DNA from: CAZRWD01 sp964603785
Lineage (GTDB): Bacteria; Fermentibacterota; Fermentibacteria; Fermentibacterales; Fermentibacteraceae
Length of the DNA: 64,000 bases
Assembly: GCA_964603785.1 (NCBI GenBank)
Contig: CAZRWD010000007.1
Location: 55,137-119,136 of the forward strand
Direction of reading: 5' to 3'
Shown: positions 17,128 to 25,812 of the stretch, one piece after another
Numbering within the stretch: position 1 is the first letter of the stretch
Layout: every line of letters begins with the position of its first letter
Made by a program: the position numbers and the translations under genes
The notes under the pieces: model-generated
The model's input: the letters and a program-made list of their open reading frames with translations, nothing else
What the model was told of the DNA's origin: nothing
Databases searched by the model: none

Positions 17128-19257
17128 CTACCTCGCGCCCGTCCGCCACAGCATGAATGAATAGCAGTCGGCAGTCCTGTCGAGCGCCTCGGAGAGGCCC
17201 ACGGACCCGCCGTGGCCCGCCTGCGGGCAGATGCTGATGAGGATCGGTGCATCACCTGCCTGTGCCGCCTGCAGCCTTGCGGCGTACTTGAAGCTGTGGC
17301 CCGGGACGACGCGATCGTCGTGGTCGGCCGTGGTCACGAGCACCGCAGGATAGTCCACGCCGTCGCGGATGTTGTGATAGGGCGACAGCCCGTACAGGAA
17401 CTCGAAGTCCTCCGGGTCGCCGGGGTCGCCATACTCCGGTATCCATGACCATCCGTACGTGAAGAGGTGGTAGCGGAGCTGGTCCATCACGCCCATCTGG
17501 GGGACAGCCGCCGCGAACAGGTCGGGTCTCAGGTTGAGGCATGCCCCCACGAGGGTGCCGCCGTTGGATCCACCCTCGATCGCGAGGTGGGGGGGTGAGG
17601 TGTAGCCCTCGCCGATCAGGTACTCGGCGGCGCAGATGAAGTCCTGGTAAACCTTTATGCGGTCTGCCCCCACGGCCTGGGCATGCCACTCCTCGCCATA
17701 CTCCCCGCCTCCGCGGAGGCAGGGCAGCGCATAGACGCCTCCCCTCTCCAGCCACAGGATGGTCGAGGCGCTGTAGTACGGGCTCATGGACACCCCGAAG
17801 CCGCCGTAGCCTGTCAGGAGGGTGGGGTTGCTCCCGTCCATGGCCATCCCGCGGGGACGGACGATGAACATGGGGATCATCGTGCCGTCGAGGCTCTCGT
17901 AGAACACCTGGGTGCTCTCGTAAAGCGAGAGGTCCACATCGGTGTCCGGCCTCCAGAACACCTCGCTCGCGCCGGTCCGGAAGTCGTGACGGTATATGAC
18001 GCCCGGATGGAGGAAGGATGTGAACTGGTAGAAGGTCTCCGTATCCGACTGCCTCCCGCCGAAGCCCCATGCCGAGCCGGGACCCGGCAGCTCCAGTTCG
18101 CTCCGGAAGGTCCCGTCGATCTCGTGGAAGCGTATTGCCGTGTGCGCGTCGCGGGAGTATTGCAGGACCAGGGTGCGCGAGCCGTCAAGTATCCCGGCCG
18201 ATTCGAGGATGTCCCCGCATTCGGGCACGATCGTCTCCCAGGCGTCCCGCTGCGGGTGCTCCAGGTCGATGCTGACGATCCTGTTCCGGGGCGCGTCCAG
18301 CGTGGTCATGACATAGAAGCGGCTATCGACGTTGCCGATGAAGCCGTACGAGGCGTCCATCCCGGGCAGCAGCTCGACGATGCGCCTGTCCCCGGGGGGC
18401 AGCGCCAGGTCGACGTAGAACAACCCGGAGTGATCGAGGCTGGCGCCGTCGTAGATGGAGATGATGAGGTAACGGCCGTCATCCGTCTCGTATGCGGATG
18501 GGAACCACTCCGGCCTGTCGGGCCTGGAGAAGACGAGGCTGTCGCTGTCCTGCGGCGTTCCCAGCCTGTGGAAGAAGACCTCTTCGGCCAGTGTGGGGGC
18601 GGTGAGCTCCAGACCAGCGGCGGGCCGTTCGGGGCGGCTGTAGTAGAATCCGGTCGATCCCGCGTCCCACGAGACCCAGCTCGTCTTGGTCCAGGTGATG
18701 GTGTCCGGGAGCGGATCGCCCGTTGCGATGTCCATGACCTGCCAGTCGACCCAGTCGGATCCGCTGCGGGATACTCCCCAGGCCAGGTAGCGGCCGTCGT
18801 CGCTGATGCTGGTTCCCGCAAGAGACATGTGTTCCTCCGGCGGGAAGGTGTTGGGATCCAGCAGAACCCTCTCCACGCCGTGCAGTCCTTCACTCGCGCA
18901 GAGCACCGAGTGCTCCTGCAGGCCGCTGTTCCTGTAGTAGAAATAGCTGTCCCCGACGCGCCTCGGCATCGAGCATGTCTCTCTGTCGTACAGCTCCCTC
19001 AGCCTTGCCCTCATCTCCTCCCTGAACGGGATGGCCGAGAGGCAGGCCTCGGTGAAGGCGTTCTGCGCGGAGATCCACTCGAGCGTCTCCGGGGAGTCGA
19101 CATCCTCGAGCCAGCGATAGGGATCGGCGACGGTCGCTCCGAAGAACTCGTCGACCTGGTCGCAGACCGGTGTGACGGGACACCCGGGCACGGCCGCCGG
19201 GACGACAGGCGGTGCGGCAAGGCCGAGCACCGCCCAGACAGCGGGAATCGATCGCAT
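17128..19257 (-). CDS. Prolyl oligopeptidase family serine peptidase (S9A), exported
   Basis: 709 residues, with a probable signal peptide at 1-20. The beta-propeller domain begins after DPYRWLEDVDSPETLEWI (the usual S9A opening). The alpha/beta-hydrolase domain carries the nucleophile Ser564 in EGGSNGG, the acid near Asp648 in TADHDDRVVPGHS and His682 in QAGHGG. It cleaves short peptides after Pro. The ATG at 19257 has GAGAGGAAG upstream and opens a hydrophobic leader; the longer reading to 19404 is rejected for lack of one. Likely periplasmic, suiting the protein-degrading theme of the window. Confidence 0.92.
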   Translation of the reverse strand: MRSIPAVWAVLGLAAPPVVPAAVPGCPVTPVCDQVDEFFGATVADPYRWLEDVDSPETLEWISAQNAFTEACLSAIPFREEMRARLRELYDRETCSMPRRVGDSYFYYRNSGLQEHSVLCASEGLHGVERVLLDPNTFPPEEHMSLAGTSISDDGRYLAWGVSRSGSDWVDWQVMDIATGDPLPDTITWTKTSWVSWDAGSTGFYYSRPERPAAGLELTAPTLAEEVFFHRLGTPQDSDSLVFSRPDRPEWFPSAYETDDGRYLIISIYDGASLDHSGLFYVDLALPPGDRRIVELLPGMDASYGFIGNVDSRFYVMTTLDAPRNRIVSIDLEHPQRDAWETIVPECGDILESAGILDGSRTLVLQYSRDAHTAIRFHEIDGTFRSELELPGPGSAWGFGGRQSDTETFYQFTSFLHPGVIYRHDFRTGASEVFWRPDTDVDLSLYESTQVFYESLDGTMIPMFIVRPRGMAMDGSNPTLLTGYGGFGVSMSPYYSASTILWLERGGVYALPCLRGGGEYGEEWHAQAVGADRIKVYQDFICAAEYLIGEGYTSPPHLAIEGGSNGGTLVGACLNLRPDLFAAAVPQMGVMDQLRYHLFTYGWSWIPEYGDPGDPEDFEFLYGLSPYHNIRDGVDYPAVLVTTADHDDRVVPGHSFKYAARLQAAQAGDAPILISICPQAGHGGSVGLSEALDRTADCYSFMLWRTGAR

Positions 19258-19432
19258 ACCGCGCTTCCTCTCCGTTCTTGCAGGTCTGCTCCGCAGCATG
19301 ATCGACGGAAGCTCACAACCGGTCGAGGGGTCTGCCGACCCTCCCCTGCCGCGGTCGGCCGGGTCTGGAAAGTCCCGGTGGACTGCAACTGTCCTCGGGG
19401 GCATGGTTTTGCGCAGTCCGATGGCAGGAGGT

Positions 19433-19867
19433 TCAGGAACTGCCGGCGGGCTCGAGGTAGAAGTCGACCTCGAACTCGTGAGTGCTGACGTGTATCGGAT
19501 CCTCCTCGACGACTATCGTGTCGGCACCCTGGAAGGCGCCGTTCTGGTCTCCGTCCACGTCGGTGACGGTAACCAGCCACTCGCGATATTCGCCGGAAGA
19601 GTCATCGACGAGCGGGGTCCAGTGCACGTCGAACCAGCCCGTCGCGTCAGAATAGTGCGGGGAGACATACCACGACTGCTGCAGACCCTGTATCGTGATC
19701 TCGATCCCGGGAATGGCGGAGGAGTCGGCGGACGACCTGACGAATCCGGTGAGGGTGATCTGGTTGTGGAACCCGCTCGAGGGGAACAGGAAGCAGCCCG
19801 TCGACACCAGCGCCGACGAGACGGCCAGGATCCGGACTGCCTTCAAGAGTCCCCGTGCAGCGGTCAT
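19433..19867 (-). CDS. Lipoprotein with carboxypeptidase-regulatory-like domain
   Basis: 144 residues. Lipobox STGC (Cys near 24) then ITLTGFVRSSADSSAIPGIEITIQG and DATGWFDVHW, the strand pattern of a transthyretin-like/CarboxypepD_reg module, followed by a short C-terminal beta region with VTDVDGDQNGAF and VDFYLEP. Such domains are binding or assembly modules on the cell surface. AAGGAGG lies before two adjacent ATGs; 19867 has the better spacing and 19870 is possible. Specific role unknown. Confidence 0.75.
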   Translation of the reverse strand: MTAARGLLKAVRILAVSSALVSTGCFLFPSSGFHNQITLTGFVRSSADSSAIPGIEITIQGLQQSWYVSPHYSDATGWFDVHWTPLVDDSSGEYREWLVTVTDVDGDQNGAFQGADTIVVEEDPIHVSTHEFEVDFYLEPAGSS

Positions 19868-20157
19868 CATGATCCTCCTTGCCGGGATGATTCGGTTCGT
19901 GTCCGCCGGATCGCTGCGCCGACTAAAACCCGCCGTGCATCCTGAGGCTGTCCCGGCGGACATGTGGGTTTATACTCGTTTCGGATCGAGGGCGAGGAGA
20001 GGATCGCCCCCGGCAGTATCCACCCCGTGATCTCCGTTGCCTCGGACGGGCCGGCAGTGTCGGGTCGGCGCTACCGGGCAAGCAGATGCGCACCGATGGA
20101 ATCGCACCCGCCCGGTCCTGGTTCAACCGGGGTGTGGACAATCCGGGAGGTCTGGAA

Positions 20158-21072
20158 ATGATCCGTTCTCTGGCTGCCGTGCTGCTGGTCCTGACCCTTG
20201 ATGCCCGGGGGCAGGAGATCGTTCTGCACGAATGGGGCGTGGTTCTGTACGGATCGGGGACCGCTGTGGCGGCGGGCGCCCCTCCCGGGGAGGGGATCAT
20301 GCCGGTCGTCGTCGACGCCCCCGTATTGGCCTTCCACGGTTCAGGCTTCAGCGGCGACGTCTTCGTCTGCTCCTTCGGCGACGTTTTCAGCGTCTATCCC
20401 ATGCCGGATTCCACCGGAGGGCTGTTCGGGATCGACGGGCTGGGCTCCACGCTGTGGTGGAGCGATGTGACAGTCTCGCCCCCCGTGGTCGATGTCCCGG
20501 TCACAGACAGGCGCGGGTCCGACGACGCCCTGATCCCTGGGTTCGGATGGGCGGCGGGCATGTGGCGGTCGCCGGAGGCCTGCTGGATAGAGAGACCCTC
20601 GGACGGGTTCAGGGACAAGTTCCTCTACTACGAGGTCGACCTCGCGGAGATCGGCCTGCCGATACCCCTCGAAGGCAGGGCGCCGGAGGGCTTCCCGCCG
20701 GAGGACCTCGTGACGGACATGCTGGTGTTCACCAGATGTGCCGACGGAGGCGTCAGCTGTTCGAGAACCTGCATGACCGACTCCGAGGCCGCGGACGAGT
20801 CCGTCCCCGCTCCTGCCGATGACAAGTCGTGCGAGACCGTCATGCAGGCCATGAGGGACTGGGCGGGAGACCTGCTCGCCGGAGACGAGATCGATGCGAT
20901 GTGGGCGACCTGGGAGCCGTATGTGTACCGCGGAGACTGGCAGGGCGACAGCCTTGCGGTGTTCCCGATGCCTCGGCGTCTGGTGGCCTGCATCAGCGGG
21001 ATCGGAGTATTCACGTCGCCACAGGTCCCCGTCGTCATCGACAGATTCTTCCTGGGCATGCTGCCGCTCTGA
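20158..21072 (+). CDS. Secreted 'LHEWGV' protein, paralogue B
   Basis: 304 residues, the same length as the paralogue at 8677. Signal peptide MIRSLAAVLLVLTLDARG then QEIVLHEWGVVLYGSG. It shares the YYEVDL, APEG, AMW.TW.P and LGM blocks with its paralogue. It also has an insertion with four Cys (CADGGVSCSRTCM, SCETVM) that the other lacks. GGGAGG precedes the ATG. Function unknown; the paired Cys suggest an oxidised extracytoplasmic protein. Confidence 0.75.
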   Translation: MIRSLAAVLLVLTLDARGQEIVLHEWGVVLYGSGTAVAAGAPPGEGIMPVVVDAPVLAFHGSGFSGDVFVCSFGDVFSVYPMPDSTGGLFGIDGLGSTLWWSDVTVSPPVVDVPVTDRRGSDDALIPGFGWAAGMWRSPEACWIERPSDGFRDKFLYYEVDLAEIGLPIPLEGRAPEGFPPEDLVTDMLVFTRCADGGVSCSRTCMTDSEAADESVPAPADDKSCETVMQAMRDWAGDLLAGDEIDAMWATWEPYVYRGDWQGDSLAVFPMPRRLVACISGIGVFTSPQVPVVIDRFFLGMLPL

Positions 21073-21145
21073 CGCGCCTGGCCGCAATTCGTTCGGGTAG
21101 GGTATCCTTCTGTTCCAGAGCGGTCGGTCTCGGATGGGAGGCTGT

Positions 21146-21397
21146 ATGAAAAGGAAGTGGAAGCTCGAGCTGGATGAGGGGAGCCACGAGCTCGAGATCA
21201 GGCAGAGCGGATGGAGCGGCGACGGTTCGGTCCGGATGGACGGATCGACCGTACGGGAGTTCGTGGAAGGTGATTTCGTGGACGGTGATCTCCGTGTCGA
21301 GTGGGGGTCGCATGTCTTCCTCATCCATGTGAAGGGCGCTCCGGGTTATCTGAAGTACGATCTCGCGGTCGACGGGAACTGGATCCTCGACCGCTAG
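21146..21397 (+). CDS. Small beta-rich hypothetical protein
   Basis: 83 residues, no signal peptide, no membrane segment. Starts MKRKWKLELDEGSHELEI and is rich in charged residues alternating with hydrophobics (VRMDGSTVREFVEGDFVDGDLRVEW), suggesting a small all-beta cytoplasmic domain. GGGAGG precedes the ATG at 21146 by six bases; an ATG four codons upstream lacks one. Not recognised. Confidence 0.62.
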   Translation: MKRKWKLELDEGSHELEIRQSGWSGDGSVRMDGSTVREFVEGDFVDGDLRVEWGSHVFLIHVKGAPGYLKYDLAVDGNWILDR

Positions 21398-21794
21398 GTC
21401 AGGCGGAACAGCCTCGCATGTAAAAGGTTGCCCCGGAGCATCTTGCGGACACTGCCGGAATCCCTGTATTCCTGAAATCCATGTTGAAGCGCAACAGCCG
21501 GTTGCGGATCGCAAGTCAACGATTTCAAACCCGAAGGGGTCGGGGGGAGGAACTGGGGATGATGCTCACCGAGTCCGGGGGCCGGGGCGGAGCCTTCGAG
21601 TTGCGGGACATCCCCGTGTCGATTACCATCTACCTGTGTCACGCTGTGCGGAATGGGATGGTCGATCCATCCGGCAGAGGCTCCGCGCTGCCCTCGGGTC
21701 GGCACGGGAACAAGCCGTGACCCGGGGACGGAGGCCTGACAGGCGCCCGGGTGGCCCGGTCGGGCCCGGCTACACATCTCGGAGGAGGAGATAC
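21398..21794. other. 397-base intergenic region holding repeat copy D
   Basis: No convincing gene. It contains the minus-oriented repeat copy at 21475-21536 and a GGAGGAGGAG ribosome-binding run before the TPR gene. Short open frames here are Arg/Gly-rich with no start signals. Confidence 0.45.
21475..21536 (-). repeat. Dispersed ~65-bp intergenic repeat, copy D
   Basis: Read on the minus strand it starts CTTCGGGTTTGAAATCGTTG, identical over 20 bases to copy C at 46582, then diverges and carries a CTGTTGCGCTTCAAC block similar to copy E. The start is preceded by ACCC, so ACCC-CTTC-GGGT can form a small hairpin. Confidence 0.65.
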
Positions 21795-23144
21795 ATGCGT
21801 CTGGTGATCAGTCTGTCGGCTCTTGCGCTCCTCGCGACGATGACCGCAGCCGCGGGGGATCTCGAAGCCGTCCTGGGAAGGGGCATCGAGGAGTTCGACT
21901 CGTGGCGTTTCGACGAAGCCCTGGGGTCTTTCCGGGAGGCCGTCCGGATCGACCCTGCGTCGGCGGAGGCTCATTTCTGGCTGGGCAGGACATGCCTCTG
22001 GATCGACTCGCCCGGAACCGGGGACTCGCTCGAATCGCTGGCCGGGGACGAGTTCGGGATCGCTCTGGGGATCGATCCCGCATTCGCCCCCGCCTATGCC
22101 GGGCTCGCCTCCATCGAGGCCATGACGGGCCGATTGGAGAACGCCGTCGAGCTGCTCGACCAGAGCCTCTCGCTCGATCCCGCCTATGCCGAGGCCTACT
22201 GCGCAAGGGGCAGGATCCTCGTGCAGCTGGGGGACTACGATGGGGCGCTTGCCGATCTGGAACGTGCGGTCGAACTCGATCCGAGCTCGGCGCGGGCCAT
22301 TCTCGGGAGGGCGAGTCTTATGCTCGCCACGGGCCGGCTGGAGGAAGCCCTCGAGGATGCCCGAGCCGCGGCCGGCATCGCTCCGCTCTATGCGGATGCG
22401 CATCTCATGTCAGGGATGGTGCTGTGTCAGATGGGCGAGTTCGGGGAGGCGGTCGAAAGCTTCGACGAGTGTATCCGCCTCTCCCCAAGGCATGTCCCGG
22501 GGCTCGCCAACAGGGGGAGGGCCCTCGCGATCCTCGGCGATCCGGCGGCGGCGGTCGAGAACTTCGACCGGGCTCTGGAAGCCGCGCCGGGAGACACATG
22601 GCTGCTCGTCGAGAGAGCGCGGTGCCTCACCGACCTCGGGAACACGGAAGCCGCCCTCGCGGATCTCGACGAGGCCATCGGCATCCAGCCCGACAATGTC
22701 GCGGCCCTGGTCGACAGGGGACTGGTCCGCATGGAGATGTCACGGCATGTGGACACGCTGGAGGAGTACTCCACGCTCATCGACCTGGCCCAGAACGACT
22801 ACGACATGGCCCTTCGGATAGATCCCTCGTGCAGCGAAGCACTTTTCGACAGGGGCAACCTGCATCTGCAGACCGGAGACCCGGCCAGAGCCCTGACCGA
22901 CTACGAGGAGGCTGCCAGGCTGGCGCCGGACGCTCCGGTCATCTACTACGCCATGGGGAATGCACTTACGGACCTGGGCGAGTACGACAGGGCGATAGGC
23001 AGCTTCTCACGCGCGATCGAGATAGATCCGGGATACGGTGACGCCTGGGCGGGAAGGGCCTTCGTCCATGCGACGATCGGGGACACCGAGTCGGCCGCCA
23101 GGGACGGGGAGATGGCGGAGAGCCTGGGTTCGTCGGTCTACTGA
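21795..23144 (+). CDS. Exported tetratricopeptide-repeat protein
   Basis: 449 residues. Signal peptide at 1-20 (MRLVISLSALALLATMTAAA), then about eleven TPR units. Each carries the W/LG.A/Y..G ... A...F/L..A..LDP pattern, for example AEAYCARGRILVQLGDYDGA and the last AIGSFSRAIEIDPGYGDAWA. TPR superhelices bind partner peptides. Being exported, it may scaffold an envelope complex. GGAGGAGGAG precedes the ATG. No catalytic domain is present. Confidence 0.88.
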   Translation: MRLVISLSALALLATMTAAAGDLEAVLGRGIEEFDSWRFDEALGSFREAVRIDPASAEAHFWLGRTCLWIDSPGTGDSLESLAGDEFGIALGIDPAFAPAYAGLASIEAMTGRLENAVELLDQSLSLDPAYAEAYCARGRILVQLGDYDGALADLERAVELDPSSARAILGRASLMLATGRLEEALEDARAAAGIAPLYADAHLMSGMVLCQMGEFGEAVESFDECIRLSPRHVPGLANRGRALAILGDPAAAVENFDRALEAAPGDTWLLVERARCLTDLGNTEAALADLDEAIGIQPDNVAALVDRGLVRMEMSRHVDTLEEYSTLIDLAQNDYDMALRIDPSCSEALFDRGNLHLQTGDPARALTDYEEAARLAPDAPVIYYAMGNALTDLGEYDRAIGSFSRAIEIDPGYGDAWAGRAFVHATIGDTESAARDGEMAESLGSSVY

Positions 23145-23232
23145 GATGATGTCGGAGCCCCGGAACAGACGGGGACGCCGCCGGCCCGATGCGTCAGCCG
23201 CCTGGAGACTGTCGACTACGGACACCGGCGGC

Positions 23233-24144
23233 TCACGGGGATTCGAGGCTGGAAGCGAACCGGAGCACCCTGAAGGACCTGCCCCGGAAGCCGTTCTCTC
23301 CGAGGCTGCAGACATGCGGACCGTCGAACCATGACTGGATGACCAGGTCCTCCGTGTCCAGCACGCCGGTCACCCCCCTGTCATCGAGGAAGACAGTCAC
23401 CTGGCACATGAAGTGCAGTATGTCGCCCGGCCATATCCCATTCTCCCCCACGGCCGCCGTGCAGCCTCCGGTGTCGAGGCAGATGCAGGGATCCATCCCC
23501 CCGCACGCCGAGAACAGGCCGGGAATGACAGGTTGGAGAACATCGAGCAGGTCGTCCGGGGAGGCGTAGTCGACCTCGAGGCCGGCGCGCCGCGCGCCGT
23601 AGACGGCCAGCGACGCGCAGTCGAAGCCCATCCTCTCGTCGGCCTGGTGATATCCCCCGGGGGTGCGCCGCGGCGACATGAGGAAGGGGGTGCCCAGCCC
23701 CTCCATCATGTAGCCCGTGATCGTGTCGTCGGGCCTGACGGATATCTGCACCGCCCCGTCGAGAGCGGCATGGAGCGGCTCGGGTGTGGCCAGGGTGTCA
23801 GGCAGGTCCTGGCCGGGTTCGACGGCTATGATGTAGAAGGTTCCCGTGTCGGGCAGTGCGGGTGAGAGGCCCGCCTCGAAGGCGAAACCGCAGGTGGAGT
23901 GGGCGAGGGGCGAGAGGGAGTACAGGAGGGTGTCCACCGCAGGTCCGGAGGGGCTCTCGTTCATGTTGCCCCAGGCTCTGCGCACTGGTGCGGCGAGGAG
24001 CCAGTCCACGGGCTCCCGGGCGACCAGTTCTACGGAATCACCGCTGAGTGCAAGGCATACCGGCCCGGTCACTTGCGTGCCGTTCTGCAGCACGCAGGGA
24101 TGGACCAGAGCGAGGACCGCCGTCAGGACGGAACCTGCCGTCAG
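23233..24144 (-). CDS. Exported protein with NlpC/P60-like C-terminal half
   Basis: About 303 residues. It starts inside the end of the previous minus-strand gene. No ATG/GTG/TTG gives the hydrophobic leader TAGSVLTAVLALVHPC; the best-placed start is CTG at 24144, which overlaps the upstream stop (CTGA) and has AGGAG six bases before it. A GTG at ~24198 or at ~24097 is possible. The C-terminal half reads GFDCASLAVYGARRAG, WPGDILHF, VFLDDRG and VIQSWFDGPHV, resembling the Cys-His order of NlpC/P60-like hydrolases. That is a guess from motif order. Probably secreted. Confidence 0.6.
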   Translation of the reverse strand: MTAGSVLTAVLALVHPCVLQNGTQVTGPVCLALSGDSVELVAREPVDWLLAAPVRRAWGNMNESPSGPAVDTLLYSLSPLAHSTCGFAFEAGLSPALPDTGTFYIIAVEPGQDLPDTLATPEPLHAALDGAVQISVRPDDTITGYMMEGLGTPFLMSPRRTPGGYHQADERMGFDCASLAVYGARRAGLEVDYASPDDLLDVLQPVIPGLFSACGGMDPCICLDTGGCTAAVGENGIWPGDILHFMCQVTVFLDDRGVTGVLDTEDLVIQSWFDGPHVCSLGENGFRGRSFRVLRFASSLESP

Positions 24145-25484
24145 TAGAAGCTCCTGCTCTCGAGGTGCTCGCGGGTGTACCCCACGAGCAGGATCTCCGT
24201 CGCGCACAGGTCGTCCCAGGTCGTCCCCGGATAGACCTCGACCACCTCTATGCGGAGACTGGAGGCCGGATAGCCGGGATCGGCGTTCAGGAAGATCTCC
24301 TGCATCCTGGATGAGAAGTCGCCGATGTCGATCGCACTCCACTGCATGTCGTCCAGCGTGACCGTCTCGACGACCCTGTCCGGATAGCAGCCGTTAGAGT
24401 GGGGGTTTCCCTCGTCCGGCTCCAGTGTGATCCGAACGGTGCGGATGCGGGCGTTGCCCTCGTATGAGGCCTCGTTCTTCACATACCCGTTGATCAGATA
24501 CACCCCGCCGAGGAGGCATGTGTCGAAGTCCATCTCGATCCAGGAGCCGGACCCGTCTCCAGACTCACCCTCGCTCCAGGCGGTGTCGAAATCGAGGTCG
24601 AGCAGGTTGCCGGGGCAGTAGTCGGCCGAACCCTGCGACTGCAGCTCCGACGATGTCCGGATGGAAGTGACCGTCCCGGCACCGAGCCTGCGTGCCAGTA
24701 TCGCCTGGGATCGGCGCCAGGTCGAGTTGTCCCAGGAGACACTGATCGCTGGCAGCGACCGGATGTCCATCCCCGACTCCGACCAGACGTATAGCCCCTC
24801 GCCGCCCATCTCGAAGGACTCCGGGATCTCGATGACGCTCCCATAGTCGGAAAGAACGGACGAGAGGTCGATGGTGCAGCTGAATTCGCCCGCCGTGCCG
24901 TCGCCCCAGTTGCCGGCCGGGTCGATCCTGTACGTGAAGAGGCGCTCGCTGCACGAGGGGAACCAGCTCTTGTTCGTCTCCCAGTCGAGGTGCTGGGCGA
25001 TGAAGCTGTATTCCACGACGAGCGTGTGGGTCGAGCCGGTGTGCAGTTCGAGGTCGGTCCCGAACCAGAGGGAGGATATGTCGGATTCGAAGCCTTCCAC
25101 CTCGATGCGCCCCGTGTCGTCGGTGATGAACGACTCCAGGGGAAGGACCCTCCCGTCCAGTCGGATGGTGAAGCCCGAAACCTCCGTACCCGTGAGGGGA
25201 ACGTCCTCCAGCCAGAAAAGCTCGGGATGGTCCGCGAGGAAGTCGACCGGGAAGGCGAACCCCACATTCCTGGAGGGCCCGTCGCACTGAAGGACGTAGA
25301 CGGCCTCGACCTCCACCGTGTCGCCGACGACTTCGAAGCGTAGGTCCTCGGACACGAGCCTGACATCCTCAATGCGGTCGAACTCGACGCTCCCGGCCCC
25401 CAGGACCCTCGAGCCGTCGGACGGCCCGCCGTTGGCGAGCGCGAGCATCGGCGCGAGAAGCAGCAGGAATGCGATACGAGCCAT
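24141..25484 (-). CDS. Secreted protein with discoidin-like (NADase-type glycan-binding) C-terminal domain
   Basis: 447 residues. Signal peptide MARIAFLLLLAPMLALANG. The N-terminal ~270 residues are beta-rich with Cys and Trp (VLQCDGPSRNVGFAFPVDFL, HLDWETNKSWFPSCSERL). The last ~150 residues (ILARRLGAGTVTSIRTSSEL, LDLDFDTAWSEGESGDGSGSW, INGYVKNEASYEGNARIRTV) show the F5/8-type-C-like pattern of the domain seen at the end of secreted NADase-related proteins. No NADase catalytic domain is visible. GGAGGGG precedes the ATG. It overlaps the following gene, so the two secreted proteins are probably functional partners. Confidence 0.75.
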   Translation of the reverse strand: MARIAFLLLLAPMLALANGGPSDGSRVLGAGSVEFDRIEDVRLVSEDLRFEVVGDTVEVEAVYVLQCDGPSRNVGFAFPVDFLADHPELFWLEDVPLTGTEVSGFTIRLDGRVLPLESFITDDTGRIEVEGFESDISSLWFGTDLELHTGSTHTLVVEYSFIAQHLDWETNKSWFPSCSERLFTYRIDPAGNWGDGTAGEFSCTIDLSSVLSDYGSVIEIPESFEMGGEGLYVWSESGMDIRSLPAISVSWDNSTWRRSQAILARRLGAGTVTSIRTSSELQSQGSADYCPGNLLDLDFDTAWSEGESGDGSGSWIEMDFDTCLLGGVYLINGYVKNEASYEGNARIRTVRITLEPDEGNPHSNGCYPDRVVETVTLDDMQWSAIDIGDFSSRMQEIFLNADPGYPASSLRIEVVEVYPGTTWDDLCATEILLVGYTREHLESRSFY

Positions 25485-25550
25485 GTGCAACCCCTCCGGT
25501 TCTGGCCTGCATGGTAGCATGCAGCACGCTCACGGGGACGGCAATCAGAT

Positions 25551-25683
25551 CGGGGTCAGGCTACTCAAGCCATAAGTCAATGTTTGACATGCATCTGAAA
25601 AATGCAGGGTCAGGCTACTCGATCCTGGCTGCCCGATCCCGGACTCACGGCCGGCCGGCCCTGATCGATCAACTTGACCCGGA
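25551..25683. repeat. REP/MITE-like palindromic element with GGGTCA ends
   Basis: GGGTCAGGCTACTC occurs twice in direct orientation, near 25554 and 25609. An inverted, diverged copy (GGGTCAAGTTGATCGATC on the minus strand) ends near 25681. The inner segment near 25570 has GTCAATGTTTGAC, a short inverted repeat. The layout resembles REP or MITE elements mobilised in trans by REP-type Y1 transposases; no transposase gene is in the window. Confidence 0.5.
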
Positions 25684-25734
25684 GATGTCGAGGTGAGAGA
25701 TGACGGTCATCGCCGGTTCCCGGACCCCGGATTA

Positions 25735-25800
25735 GGCAATTTGGATTTGCCTGCGCTGCAAGAGCTAGCGAACGGAATCCGAAAGATCTGAAACCCGAAG
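25735..25800 (-). repeat. Dispersed ~65-bp intergenic repeat, copy B
   Basis: On the minus strand it starts CTTCGGGTTTCAGATCTTTC and continues GGATTCCGTTCG, almost identical to copy A over its first 27 bases, with a TTGCAGCGCAGG block further on. It ends with GGCAAATCCAAATTGCC, itself a small palindrome. Confidence 0.65.
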
Positions 25801-25812
25801 CGGGTCGGACGG

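Larger units (their letters stand above)
25485..25812. other. 328-base intergenic region made largely of repeats
   Basis: Between two minus-strand genes. No gene recognised. It holds the direct and inverted GGGTCA repeats at 25551-25683 and dispersed repeat copy B at 25735-25800. It is more AT-rich than its surroundings. Confidence 0.55.
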
